A stretch of DNA of 64,000 bases from Acidovorax sp. (GTDB lineage Bacteria > Pseudomonadota > Gammaproteobacteria > Burkholderiales > Burkholderiaceae_C), in NCBI RefSeq assembly GCF_027492855.1, contig NZ_JAPUDY010000065.1, positions 1-64,000 of the forward strand, in the 5' to 3' direction. A program made the translations under genes and the position numbers. Positions within the stretch are counted from its first letter, which is position 1, and the number at the start of each line of letters is the position of its first letter. The notes under the pieces are model-generated. The model was not told the DNA's origin. It searched no databases and saw only the letters and a program-made list of their open reading frames with translations. Positions 52,508 through 61,187 of this stretch are shown in pieces.

Positions 52508-52972
52508 ATGAATAGAGTCATCGTGTACGTGGACGACGCGGCGTATGCCCAGCAAGTGCTTGCACCCTTGTTTGCCCGCGACGTGGCAGCACAGACCCAG
52601 TGGGTGCTGGTGGCCTGCGCGCCCCGCATGACCCATCGCATCAGCAAGTGGGTAAGCCACAGCGCGCGCGAAAACTGGCGCGCCAAGTGGGCCGACAAGC
52701 TGTTTGCGCAAATCCTGCCCGCGCTGCGGGCACCGGCCAGCAGCCTTGTAACCACCGTGGTGGCCAAGGGGCCGCTGGTCGAGCTCACCGAGCAGTTGCA
52801 GGCGGCGCAACCCTTGGCTGCGCAGGTGCTGGACGCCCGGCGCCCGAAGTCCGATGCCCAAGAAGAGAAACAGAACTCGGCGGGCCTGCGCTGGTCATCG
52901 CCCCGGCCCGGGACCCTGTTGGGCAGCCTGCTGACGGGGTTTGGCGCCATGTGGGTGTTGGCGCTGGAGTGA
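52508..52972 (+). CDS. Hypothetical protein with possible C-terminal membrane segment
   Basis: 154 residues from ATG 52508 (MNRVIVYVDDAAYAQQVLAP), with GGAG 6 nt upstream. It reads like a small alpha/beta domain (VIVYVDDAAYAQQVLAPLF, then TQWVLVACAPRMTHRISKW), a hydrophilic linker around residue 120, and a short hydrophobic C-terminus (TLLGSLLTGFGAMWVLALE). No family recognised. It follows the TerC gene by 43 bp and ends at a strong terminator, so it may be co-expressed from the manganese riboswitch. Confidence 0.7.
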   Translation: MNRVIVYVDDAAYAQQVLAPLFARDVAAQTQWVLVACAPRMTHRISKWVSHSARENWRAKWADKLFAQILPALRAPASSLVTTVVAKGPLVELTEQLQAAQPLAAQVLDARRPKSDAQEEKQNSAGLRWSSPRPGTLLGSLLTGFGAMWVLALE

Positions 52973-53018
52973 GTTGAAGCGCCTCACCCCTCCTCGCTGG
53001 ACGGGGATACATTTTTCT

Positions 53019-53047
53019 AAAAAGGGCCCGCGTGGCCCTTTTTTTTT
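53019..53047 (+). terminator. Rho-independent terminator of the TerC operon
   Basis: aaaaagggcc (53019-53028) pairs with ggcccttttt (53034-53043) around a 5-nt loop, followed by a run of T to 53047. It ends the TerC-hypothetical transcript. Confidence 0.92.
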
Positions 53048-53074
53048 GGGCCGGGCCGATGCTATTCTTAAGCC

Positions 53075-53428
53075 ATGAAACTGCTTCTCAAATGGCTGCT
53101 CAGCGCAGCCGCGCTGCTGTTCGTGGCCTATATCTACAGCGGGGTCGAGGTGAAAAGTTTTCCCTCGGCATTGCTCGCGGCCTTCGTGATCGGGCTGTTC
53201 AACGCCATTTTGCGGCCCGTGCTGGTGGTGTTGACACTGCCCGTCACCATCGTCACCGTGGGGCTGTTCCTGTTCGTCATCAACGCGCTGATGTTCTGGG
53301 CGGCGGCCAGCGCGCTGGACGGCTTTCACGTCACGGGGTTTGGCGCCGCACTGCTCGGCTCCCTCATCTATTCGGCGCTGGGCGTGCTGATCGAGTCAGC
53401 GCTCGGCGGCCTGTTCACGAAGGAGTGA
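53075..53428 (+). CDS. Small membrane protein of the phage-holin-4-like family (YvlD type)
   Basis: 117 residues, four predicted membrane helices, with the family block GLFNAILRPVLVVLTLPVTI near residue 40. Despite the Pfam-style name this family is chromosomal and not a lysis protein; there is no phage context. The last 33 bp overlap the 3' end of the convergent M48 protease gene. Confidence 0.88.
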   Translation: MKLLLKWLLSAAALLFVAYIYSGVEVKSFPSALLAAFVIGLFNAILRPVLVVLTLPVTIVTVGLFLFVINALMFWAAASALDGFHVTGFGAALLGSLIYSALGVLIESALGGLFTKE

Positions 53429-54934
53429 TTCCATGGCGCGCAGCCGGGTGTCGATGATGGACGCCTCAATGTGGTCCGCAGCGGCGCCGCCACGGCGCGC
53501 CAAGTCCTGGCCTGCCTTGAACCGGTCCACCGCCGCCGCATAGTCATAGCGCGCTGCGTGCGCCTCGGCTTCCGCGCGAATGGCGCGCAGACCCTGCCCC
53601 TGGGCCTGCCACACGGAGGCCAGCAGTTGCCACACCGTTGCATCCTTGGGATGCGTGGTCACCCAGGTTTGCAGGGCTTGCGCACCCTCGCCTGCCCGGC
53701 CCGCCCTCAGCAGAGCCTGGGTGCGCAATACCAATTCGGGCCTGCGCACCACACCGCCTTCGGGCACGGCTGCCAACGCAGCCGCCGCATCACCTGCGGC
53801 CAGTTCAATCTCTGCATCCAACAAACGCACTAGCCTTCGGGCCGCCGGGTCGGCGCGGACCAGCTCGTCCAGCTTTCTGACGGCAGCCCGCGCACCGGCG
53901 GCATCGCGCAACTGATGGCTACCCAAGGCCGCCGCATACAACGCTGCAGCGCGCCGATAGGCTGGCTGGCCCGAGAACCCGACGCCCTGCGGCTCCGCAA
54001 TCCATTGGCGCAGGGTATCCACGCCAGGGTTGGCGAGCACCCGTGCCCGGGCGGCCACCATGGCATGTTCAAGCGTGACAGCCCCGGTTGCCGGAGCCGT
54101 TGTGCCAGGCGGGATGCGTGACTGCATGTCCGCCATGCGCTCCGTGGTCAGCGGATGGCTGCGCAGATACGGCCACGAGCCGTTGTCGTTAAGCCGGTTG
54201 GCCTGCTGGAGCTTGTCGAACATGCTCACGAACCCCTGGGGCGCAAAACCCGCCGGAGCCATCAACCCATAGCCAACGCGGTCCGCCTCGCGCTCCATGT
54301 CGCGCGAGAAATTAAGCTGGTTTTGTATGGCCAGCGCCTGCCCACCCACCACCAGGGCCTGCGTAGCGCCGGGGTTCTTGCTGGCCGCCAAGGCGCCCAG
54401 AATCATCGCCCCCAGCAACAGCGGCGTCTGCTTGCTCTGCTGCGTGATCAAGCGCGAGATATGGCGCTGGGTGACATGGCTCAATTCATGCGCCAGCACC
54501 GAGGCCAACTCATCGCGCGTGGTGACCACCCCGATCAGGCCCAGGTGCACCCCCAGGTACCCACCGGGCAAGGCGAAGGCGTTCACCGTGCGGTCACGGC
54601 CGAGCAGAAGCTCCCAGGCAAAACGTTCATCCAGTTCGGGGGAGAGTTCACCACGCGCTTTGGCGGCCGCCATCAGCGGCTGCCAAATACCCTGCACATA
54701 GTCCGCGATGACCGGGTCATCAATGTAGTCGGGGTCGCGGTAGAGCTCGCGGATGATCCGGTCGCCGAGGCGCCGCTCGGCGCTGGTGGTGAGATCGCTG
54801 TTGTCGCCGAGGGTGGGGAGGGAGGGTTGGGCCTGCACCGCTACCGGAGTAACGGCACTCATCGCTATCAAAAGAGAAGCTACCAGCGCTTGACAAGCAT
54901 ACGTTAGTGGCTTTTTTTTACCCGATATCAACAC
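53396..54934 (-). CDS. M48 metalloprotease with TPR repeats (BepA/YfgC-like)
   Basis: I start at the GTG at 54934, which has AGGGAG 7 nt upstream; 512 residues. A signal peptide (LTYACQALVASLLIAMSAVT, cleavage after VQA near residue 35) is followed by the zinc protease core: HELSH at about 149-153 and the third ligand Glu in DMEREADRVGYGLM. Four or more TPR helices make up the C-terminal half. BepA assists LptD/BAM assembly and degrades misfolded outer-membrane proteins in the periplasm. The signal peptide is encoded by dispersed repeat copy M. Confidence 0.92.
   Translation of the reverse strand: MLISGKKKPLTYACQALVASLLIAMSAVTPVAVQAQPSLPTLGDNSDLTTSAERRLGDRIIRELYRDPDYIDDPVIADYVQGIWQPLMAAAKARGELSPELDERFAWELLLGRDRTVNAFALPGGYLGVHLGLIGVVTTRDELASVLAHELSHVTQRHISRLITQQSKQTPLLLGAMILGALAASKNPGATQALVVGGQALAIQNQLNFSRDMEREADRVGYGLMAPAGFAPQGFVSMFDKLQQANRLNDNGSWPYLRSHPLTTERMADMQSRIPPGTTAPATGAVTLEHAMVAARARVLANPGVDTLRQWIAEPQGVGFSGQPAYRRAAALYAAALGSHQLRDAAGARAAVRKLDELVRADPAARRLVRLLDAEIELAAGDAAAALAAVPEGGVVRRPELVLRTQALLRAGRAGEGAQALQTWVTTHPKDATVWQLLASVWQAQGQGLRAIRAEAEAHAARYDYAAAVDRFKAGQDLARRGGAAADHIEASIIDTRLRAMESLLREQAAER
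54863..54912 (-). repeat. Dispersed double-hairpin repeat, copy M (encodes a signal peptide)
   Basis: gctatcaaaagagaagctac, then cagcgcttgacaagc and a tail gttagtggc. It is translated in the antisense direction as most of the M48 protease signal peptide. Confidence 0.7.
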
Positions 54935-55061
54935 TTGTGGTCTCCCTAGCGCCACCCACCGGCAACAACGCTCACTTGGCGACGCGTGACCGTATGATGC
55001 TCTGACATCCAGATTGTTTCGTACATGTTTACAACCTAACGTGCTTGCCTAGGCCAAAACA

Positions 55062-55586
55062 ATGACTTCCAAAACACCAGACACCTCCGCAACTACTAAC
55101 GCATCCCCTCTCACCCACTTCAACGCCCAAGGCCAAGCCCACATGGTTAATGTTTCCAGCAAAGCGGCCACCCACCGCATTGCCGTAGCCACGGGCCGCA
55201 TCGAAATGGCACCGGCCACGTTGGCAATCATCCAATCCAGCACCGCAAAAAAAGGCGACGTTCTTGGTATTGCACGCATCGCAGGCATCCAGGCTGCAAA
55301 AAAAACTAGCGACCTCATCCCCCTATGCCACCCGCTGGCACTCACCCGGGTCATGGTAGATTTTGAGCTATTACCTGCCGAAAATGCCGTCCATTGCAGC
55401 GCCACGGTGGAAACAGTGGGTCCCACCGGCGTTGAAATGGAAGCCCTCACCGCAGTCCAAATCGCACTACTAACGATTTATGACATGTGCAAAGCCGTCG
55501 ACAAACACATGAGAATGACTGATGTACGAGTGGTGAGAAAGCAGGGAGGGAAAAGTGGAGATTTCGCAAGACAACCCCAGATCTGA
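55062..55586 (+). CDS. moaC: Cyclic pyranopterin monophosphate synthase
   Basis: 174 residues; MoaC completes the first step of molybdenum-cofactor synthesis by rearranging the MoaA product to cPMP. Landmarks: [13 protein letters not shown] near residue 83, [15 protein letters not shown] near 121, and DMCKAVDK. A variable ~20-residue N-terminus precedes [18 protein letters not shown]. Codon use is less GC-biased than most of the window. Divergent from the M48 gene; no other moa genes in the window. Confidence 0.95.
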   Translation: MTSKTPDTSATTNASPLTHFNAQGQAHMVNVSSKAATHRIAVATGRIEMAPATLAIIQSSTAKKGDVLGIARIAGIQAAKKTSDLIPLCHPLALTRVMVDFELLPAENAVHCSATVETVGPTGVEMEALTAVQIALLTIYDMCKAVDKHMRMTDVRVVRKQGGKSGDFARQPQI

Positions 55587-55624
55587 AGGGTAATACTATT
55601 TTTGAAATCCATTAATCTCAAAAA

Positions 55625-56392
55625 CTAGAAACCATCACCCTTCAAAAAACCTTGAATCATCCCTTTACGATCCAGAATAGCAATCCAATCTTGTCGCGCA
55701 ACAATGGGCAAATAAAAAAAGTCTCCGAAATCTGAATTACTTGGGCCAATTACCTTTTTTGCAGCATTTTCTTGCTGTGGAAATTTTTTTAGAAAGTCGC
55801 GCAAATTTTTAGCCTTCTGTAGAGACTTGGCCGCAGCATCCCCTTCATAGCGGATATAAAAATCTGCGCGCTCGGCGTAGTCCCTGCCTCCTTGCACAGA
55901 TTCGAACATCACTTTTTGACGCTCTTGTGCGTCTTTCGGCTCTCGGATCGCAACAATCATTGGACCCACATTCCAGCGTGGTTGCAATAATTTCTCCAAG
56001 TTATTCACCGCGGGCGCTTCCAATTCTGGTAGCGTAATGACTTTAAACCGGTCCACCTCCTGAACCAAATACACTGGACGTGCATGCCAGACCACATTCA
56101 GCCCATACGAGAGGGCTCCTAATTGAACAACAAACACCAACCCTAAATCTCGCCACAGTTCTGATCGGGGTTTTTTGGTATTGAAAACAACTGCTGTGAG
56201 GATTGGACCGCAAACGACGTCGATGGAAATGATAAGCAAAAATAGATTTCGCCCACCGGAGAGATTTCCATATGGATATGGATACCACAATCCAAAAACC
56301 AACGTAGCAGCTATCAAACCAATCACAAGGCTACATAGCAAATGAAAACCTGATGCGCGCAAAGCTGCTTGCAATCGCTGAGATTTAATCAT
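55625..56392 (-). CDS. TfpX/TfpZ family type IV pilin accessory protein
   Basis: 255 residues from ATG 56392, with GGAG upstream. Three to four N-terminal membrane segments (HLLCSLVIGLIAATLVFGLW, then LFLLIISIDVVCGPILTAVV) precede a periplasmic region with VYLVQEVDRFKVITLPELE and the end YLPIVARQDWIAILDRKGMI. TfpX/TfpZ proteins assist or modulate assembly of the pilin encoded next to them. It follows the pilin gene across a terminator and is more AT-rich than the chromosome average, as pilin loci often are. Confidence 0.88.
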   Translation of the reverse strand: MIKSQRLQAALRASGFHLLCSLVIGLIAATLVFGLWYPYPYGNLSGGRNLFLLIISIDVVCGPILTAVVFNTKKPRSELWRDLGLVFVVQLGALSYGLNVVWHARPVYLVQEVDRFKVITLPELEAPAVNNLEKLLQPRWNVGPMIVAIREPKDAQERQKVMFESVQGGRDYAERADFYIRYEGDAAAKSLQKAKNLRDFLKKFPQQENAAKKVIGPSNSDFGDFFYLPIVARQDWIAILDRKGMIQGFLKGDGF

Positions 56393-56411
56393 CAATACTC
56401 CATCCCCAAAT

Positions 56412-56439
56412 AAAAAAGAGCGCCGAAGCGCTCTTTTTT
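56412..56439 (-). terminator. Rho-independent terminator after the pilin gene
   Basis: aaaaaagagcgc (56412-56423) pairs with gcgctctttttt (56428-56439) around the tetraloop cgaa. It separates abundant pilin mRNA from the accessory gene, which probably depends on read-through. Confidence 0.9.
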
Positions 56440-56451
56440 AGTAAGGCCTAA

Positions 56452-57021
56452 TTAACGGCACTCAGCAGGTGCAAAGCGAACAGGCAGTGTAGGGCCACCG
56501 GCCACAGCCAAAGCAGTACGTGTGGTTGCGCCGGCGGCATAGCAATCCCAGCGCAAATTCACCGCAGCAGGCGTACTAGCAGTTGCAGTACCAGCCATCG
56601 CAGCACCATTGGCCGTTACATTCAGGACCAAACGGTTTGTGGCAGCAGGCTGAACCACTGGCAGAAAACCAATGGATATATGACCTGTCGCTTGCGCAAC
56701 GCCAATACCGTTCGAGTTTGCAGTTGCAAACGCAGTTTGCAACTCAGCAACAGTACAAGCGCCAGCAATAGCACAGGTTGTTGCGCCAACAGAGCGGGTC
56801 GCCACGGTACCACCATAGCCTGCGCCGAAGGCGTTGCCGTTTGCATTATTTTCACCAACTGCCAATTTTGCTGCCCCTGCAAGAGCCAAACCCTCAGTAA
56901 CACGTGCACGCACCGTGTAGTCTTGATAAGCCGGCAGGGCGACAGCAGCCAAAATACCGATAATCGCAACAACGATCATCAATTCAATCAGGGTAAAACC
57001 CTTTTGGAGAGAACGCTTCAT
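56452..57021 (-). CDS. pilA: Type IV major pilin (PilA/FimA)
   Basis: 189 residues, start ATG 57021 with taggag upstream. The prepilin leader MKRSLQKG is cut before Phe by PilD, giving [20 protein letters not shown] with Glu5. A C-terminal disulfide loop is likely between Cys in RWDCYAA and the penultimate Cys (PAECR). The globular part is rich in Ala, Thr and Gly, like Comamonadaceae pilins. Expression is from a sigma-54 promoter immediately upstream. Confidence 0.95.
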   Translation of the reverse strand: MKRSLQKGFTLIELMIVVAIIGILAAVALPAYQDYTVRARVTEGLALAGAAKLAVGENNANGNAFGAGYGGTVATRSVGATTCAIAGACTVAELQTAFATANSNGIGVAQATGHISIGFLPVVQPAATNRLVLNVTANGAAMAGTATASTPAAVNLRWDCYAAGATTRTALAVAGGPTLPVRFAPAECR

Positions 57022-57060
57022 GAAAAACTCCTAAGAAAAGTTGCAAATGCACTGTTACCA

Positions 57061-57077
57061 AGCAATCTGCGTGCCTG
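57061..57077 (-). promoter_or_regulatory. Sigma-54 (-24/-12) promoter of the pilin gene
   Basis: On the minus strand, GGCACGCAGATTGC places GG and GC exactly 10 bp apart and matches the consensus GGCACG-N4-TTGC fully. The predicted start lies about 30 nt before the pilin ATG. It points to PilS/PilR-type control; those genes are not in the window. Confidence 0.8.
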
Positions 57078-57334
57078 ATTGATCGGATGGCATCTAACGG
57101 TCGCTGGATCGTTGCACAAAGTCTTGGCGCAGACAGATGACTCCTTTCAATAGGGAGACAACGCGACAAAGTCAAGCATCCAGCAGGAAAATATCAGAAA
57201 AATACTTGCTCCTCAACATTGTTGACACCCCTCTTCAGAAATCGGCACTCACACAATCCGGAGCGCGTCAAAAAACGCCTCCCCAGCCTCGGATGCATTA
57301 CATTTTTGTCAGTCAGTATTGTCAAAGCGACCAC
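57078..57334. other. Pilin upstream region
   Basis: No gene recognised. It is relatively AT-rich (aaatatcagaaaaatacttg) and is where upstream PilR-type activator sites would be expected; I cannot define them. Confidence 0.4.
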
Positions 57335-58123
57335 TCACACCTCAAGTGCCTGACCTGCGCTCAGCCAACGGATGTCATGTGGACCAAGCCGAGCGCCTGC
57401 CATGCCATCGAGCTGTCGGATTTCCTCCATGATGAGGTCAGTTTCCGAGGGCTTGGTGTGCGTGATGTAGATAGGGTAGCGGTTCGCCGAGGGGATGTTC
57501 GCCAGCTCCTGAGCCAGCGTGTCGGGCGACAGGTGCAGGCTGCGGCGGGCTAGGTCCCGTTCGCGGTTGCTAAAGGCTGTTTCTATGACAAGAAAAGCTA
57601 CGGACATTGCGTTGACGCGGTCCCAGAACAGTGGATTACGTTCTGTGTCCCCGCTGAAAACCCACCAGCCTGTATTTCCCCGCACGCCAAAGCCCACGGC
57701 GGGCACGGTGTGGCGTGCAGGGAGGACTTCAATCTCAGTGCCGTTGATGGTCAACAATTCGCCAGTGACGAACGGCTGGTACTGCAGAAATGGCGATGCC
57801 TGCGACGGAATGGCACTGAAATCTGGCCAGATCACGTTATTGAACACATGCGACTGGAGGGCTTCGATGGTGGCCGCCAGGGCGTGCACTTGTACGGGGC
57901 TGCGGCGAAGCGACGACACTGCGTCCAGCATCAAGGGCAGCGCGGCGATGTGGTCGAGGTGCGAGTGGGTGAGAAGCACATGGTCGATCCGGGCCATCTC
58001 CTCCAGGGCGAGGTCGCCCACGCCGGTTCCCGCATCCAGCAGGATACGGTCTCCGATCAAGAACGATGTCGTGCGACAGTCCTTGGCGATGGCGCCGGAG
58101 CAACCCAGCACGCGAACCTTCAT
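57335..58123 (-). CDS. Metallo-beta-lactamase-fold hydrolase, class II cAMP-phosphodiesterase-like
   Basis: 262 residues. The metal motif is His53, His55, Asp57, His58 in LTHSHLDHIAALPLMLDA, with later ligands in SGDTERN and ITHTKPS. The HSHLDH form and its surroundings resemble class II cyclic-nucleotide phosphodiesterases and the related RNase Z-like group. The stop of the adenylate cyclase gene is only 21 bp upstream, on the same strand, so a cAMP-removing role is attractive. RNase Z-like or other phosphodiesterase activity remains possible. Confidence 0.8.
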   Translation of the reverse strand: MKVRVLGCSGAIAKDCRTTSFLIGDRILLDAGTGVGDLALEEMARIDHVLLTHSHLDHIAALPLMLDAVSSLRRSPVQVHALAATIEALQSHVFNNVIWPDFSAIPSQASPFLQYQPFVTGELLTINGTEIEVLPARHTVPAVGFGVRGNTGWWVFSGDTERNPLFWDRVNAMSVAFLVIETAFSNRERDLARRSLHLSPDTLAQELANIPSANRYPIYITHTKPSETDLIMEEIRQLDGMAGARLGPHDIRWLSAGQALEV

Positions 58124-58144
58124 GTGACGCCTTTTCTTGATGAC

Positions 58145-60409
58145 TTACTTGGTGTCGAAATTGGTGGCGCTGTCCCATTCTGGGTTGTAGGGCTGCTGGC
58201 GGAGCGTTTCCACGCGCTCAGCGTACAGCGTGTGGAGCACACTGTGGGGGTGGAATTCCCTCAGTTGCACCAGCAGTTCATCGCATTGTGCCCATTCCTG
58301 TGCTGCATAGGCCGTGAGAAATTGTGCCCAGACGGCAAGTTCCTCAGCCCGGCGGCTCGGTAGCTCGTTCAGCTTCGACAGGGGTTGGTAGATCGGCACG
58401 GCTTGCGCCTTGCCCTTGACACGGACGCGGTCCATCTGTTGCCAAGCAAACTGGGGTGCCAACAATTTGGCGCTCTCGCTCACCACGATGGCGGTGCCAT
58501 AGTGTTTGGATAGGCCCTCGAGCCGGGAACCCAGGTTCACTGCGTCACCAATGACGGTATAGGCGCGGCGGATGTCCGAGCCCATGTCCCCAACACACAT
58601 GATGCCCGTGTTGAGCCCTATGCCTATCCCGATTTCCGGCAGGCCGCGCTGCCGATGGTCGGCGTTGATCTGCCCGATGGTTTGAGCCATCTCCATGGCG
58701 GCAGAAACAGCCAGCTGAGCGTGATCCTGGGTGGCAACAGGCGCGCCCCAGAACGCCATGACGCAGTCTCCCATGTACTTGTCGATGGTGCCCCGGTGGC
58801 TGCGGATGATGTGGGTGAGCCTGCTGAACACTTCGTTGAGCAATGCCTGCAATTGCAGCGGCTCCATGCGTTCCGACATCGCGGTGAAGCCGCGCATGTC
58901 GCAAAACATCACGGTCAGCTCCCGGTTGGTGGCCTGCATGCTGTAGTTTTCGGGCTGTTTGACCATTTCATCCACCAGCTCGGGGGGGACATAGGTGCCA
59001 AACAGCGCGGCCAGCTCCCGCTTGGATCGGCTTTCCACAAAATAGCCATACGCCATATTGAGCGCAAACGCGAGCAGCGCCATCACCACCGCAGTGGCCA
59101 GCGGCAACGCCAAACCGTGGGCCAGATAAAGCCAGAGATTGAGGCCAATCAACGCGCCCACTACAGCCCCACTCAGCAGCACAGCGTATGACGCAGACAA
59201 CAGAGGGAGTGCTACAGCCAGCAGGAGACCGGAGCACAGCAACTGCAAGGCGTCAAAACCGATCGCATAGTCTGGTCGCACAATGTTCTTACCGTCCAGA
59301 AAGGCAGAAAGCACATTGGCATGAGCCTCCACGCCCGGATAGGTTCTACCGACCGGGGTGACCCGCAGGTCCAACAGACCTGGCGCCGTGGAACCCACCA
59401 GTACGAGCCGGTCCTTGAGGTCGCCGGGCGGAAGCGCTCCTTCCAGAACATCCGAAGCAGAGATGTACCGAAATGAGCCGCCTCTGGCATCGCCGGGTCC
59501 CCGGTAGGGGATGAGCGTGGCCAATTGATCGTCCACGGGCAAAGCCAGTGCTCGACCATCCGCACGCAGCACGATGCTCTGGAGAGCGTCATGCGAACCA
59601 TGGGGTACGGCGTCGGCAAAGCCCGGATGAACCTCCGGCGAGCCGATTGCGACACGAAACATGGCCAGGGCCAGCGATTCGTAATATTGCCCTTGGTACT
59701 CAGCCAGCAGCGGAAGCGATCGCACGACACCGTCCCCATCGGTGAGCGAATTGAAGAAACCGGCCACGGGCGCAGCGTGGGCCAGGCCTTCGATGTTGCT
59801 GCTGTAGCCCTTCCAAGATGTGGCTTTGAGGGGCAGGCCCCGCAGGCGCTCCGGTGCAAGCGCGGGCTGAGGCAACGCCCCTTGGGTGATGCCGTCGCGG
59901 TCACTGCCCGAGAAGTAGTAGCCCAGCACCACCGGCCGACCCTGCAGGGATTGGGCAAAAAGCGCGTCGTAGTTCAGAGAGGGCGCAAGGCGCTCCAATT
60001 GCTTCGTGAAGGCCGTCTGCCCTCGCAGCGGGCCCTGGGCCAACTCCTGCAGAACCGCAAGGCCCGAGCTTTCATCCGGTTCGGCAAACAGAACATCGAA
60101 CCCTACCACCGACACCTGTTGCCGCTCGAACAGCTCGCGCGTGAGCGTGGCGAGCCTGTCTCTTCTCCAAGGCCACTGCCCGACCCGGCCCAGGCTTTTT
60201 TCGTCGATGTCAACGATGACGATACGCTCGTCCAGCGTGCGCGGCATGGTGACCCGCAGTCGGGTGTCGTAGATGATGCTGTCCAGCCGCTCCAGCACCT
60301 GAAGGTGAAGCACATCCGCAATGTGCAGCAGCGCAAAAACCAGTGGAATCAGGGTGACGGCGATACGCCGCCAGCGGCGGCGAAACAGGTGCAATAGCTG
60401 CTGTCGCAT
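58145..60409 (-). CDS. CHASE2-domain class III adenylate/guanylate cyclase
   Basis: 754 residues. One N-terminal membrane helix (about 15-33), an extracytoplasmic CHASE2 sensor (residues ~40-375), then three membrane helices (about 395-455), and a class III cyclase domain. Catalytic features: metal Asp in VMFCDMRGFTAMSER near residue 502, metal Asp in DKYMGDCVMAFWG near 546, and the transition-state Asn/Arg in VIGDAVNLGSRLEG. The same layout (CHASE2, helices, output) is seen in the kinase at the start of this operon. Confidence 0.93.
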   Translation of the reverse strand: MRQQLLHLFRRRWRRIAVTLIPLVFALLHIADVLHLQVLERLDSIIYDTRLRVTMPRTLDERIVIVDIDEKSLGRVGQWPWRRDRLATLTRELFERQQVSVVGFDVLFAEPDESSGLAVLQELAQGPLRGQTAFTKQLERLAPSLNYDALFAQSLQGRPVVLGYYFSGSDRDGITQGALPQPALAPERLRGLPLKATSWKGYSSNIEGLAHAAPVAGFFNSLTDGDGVVRSLPLLAEYQGQYYESLALAMFRVAIGSPEVHPGFADAVPHGSHDALQSIVLRADGRALALPVDDQLATLIPYRGPGDARGGSFRYISASDVLEGALPPGDLKDRLVLVGSTAPGLLDLRVTPVGRTYPGVEAHANVLSAFLDGKNIVRPDYAIGFDALQLLCSGLLLAVALPLLSASYAVLLSGAVVGALIGLNLWLYLAHGLALPLATAVVMALLAFALNMAYGYFVESRSKRELAALFGTYVPPELVDEMVKQPENYSMQATNRELTVMFCDMRGFTAMSERMEPLQLQALLNEVFSRLTHIIRSHRGTIDKYMGDCVMAFWGAPVATQDHAQLAVSAAMEMAQTIGQINADHRQRGLPEIGIGIGLNTGIMCVGDMGSDIRRAYTVIGDAVNLGSRLEGLSKHYGTAIVVSESAKLLAPQFAWQQMDRVRVKGKAQAVPIYQPLSKLNELPSRRAEELAVWAQFLTAYAAQEWAQCDELLVQLREFHPHSVLHTLYAERVETLRQQPYNPEWDSATNFDTK

Positions 60410-60489
60410 GAGCCTGGCCGCATGGGTAAAAGGAAGGGGGCGACAGGGTTGGCGTGGCAGCTACCCTCAGGGCAACCGCACACCAGCCG

Positions 60490-61146
60490 TCAGCTTTGCT
60501 CGAACTGCATTTCAGTGCCCGCCAGCTCCAGCCGATCTCCGTTCTTGAGCGGCACGGGAGCGGCTCCGATCGAAGCCCCGTTGAGCAGCGGCATGTCTGG
60601 GCCCTCCACATGTGCCAGCACAAAGCCCTGGTGCCGCTTGGTGATGGAAGCCACGGCAACGCCCGGCTTGCCAATGGTGGTTACCACCTTTTGCAAAGAT
60701 ACTTCACGCCCTGCCGCTGCGCCAGACATGACCCGGATCACGGCAGACACCGGGATAGGGGCAGGGGCGGTAGATGCGGCAGGCCGCGCGGTGGCGGCCC
60801 CCATGGGAGGAACCATGCCGGGCTTGAAGATCATGGTCTTCTCGAAATTCTGGCCATCAGCATCCTGCAGGAAGCGGATCTTGTACTTGCCGACCTCGAT
60901 CGTGTCGCCGTTGCGCAGATCCTGGCGCTTGACGGCCTTGGCATTCACATAGGTGCCATTGGTGCTACCCAGGTCCTCGATCTCGACTTCGTGCCCGGCC
61001 ATGTGGATCACGGCGTGCTCTCCACTCACGGCGAGATTGTCGATCACGATGTCGTTGTAAGGGCGCCGACCAAGCGTGGTTCGCTCTTTGGTCAGTTGCA
61101 TTTCCTTGATGACGACCCCGTCAATTGAAACGATCATTCTCGGCAT
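60490..61146 (-). CDS. FHA domain protein, tandem FHA
   Basis: 218 residues. The first FHA domain (residues ~5-92) has all phosphothreonine-binding residues: Gly26-Arg27, Ser41, His44 and STNGT at 61-65. A Pro/Ala linker (about 112-130) leads to a second FHA-like fold (REVSLQKVVTTIGKPGVAVA, then ITKRHQGFVLAHVEG) that lacks the full STNGT motif but ends like an FHA strand. Such proteins read Ser/Thr-kinase output. Encoded between the PP2C phosphatase (41 bp) and adenylate cyclase (80 bp), it could link kinase signalling to the cyclase. Confidence 0.92.
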   Translation of the reverse strand: MPRMIVSIDGVVIKEMQLTKERTTLGRRPYNDIVIDNLAVSGEHAVIHMAGHEVEIEDLGSTNGTYVNAKAVKRQDLRNGDTIEVGKYKIRFLQDADGQNFEKTMIFKPGMVPPMGAATARPAASTAPAPIPVSAVIRVMSGAAAGREVSLQKVVTTIGKPGVAVASITKRHQGFVLAHVEGPDMPLLNGASIGAAPVPLKNGDRLELAGTEMQFEQS

Positions 61147-61187
61147 GATCCACTCCTGATGTGATGAATTGTTGTGGTTTGGGCCAT

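Noticed and set aside
53075-53428. Prophage remnant suggested by a holin-type family name
   Set aside because: The family is a widespread chromosomal membrane protein and there are no phage genes, integrase or att sites nearby.
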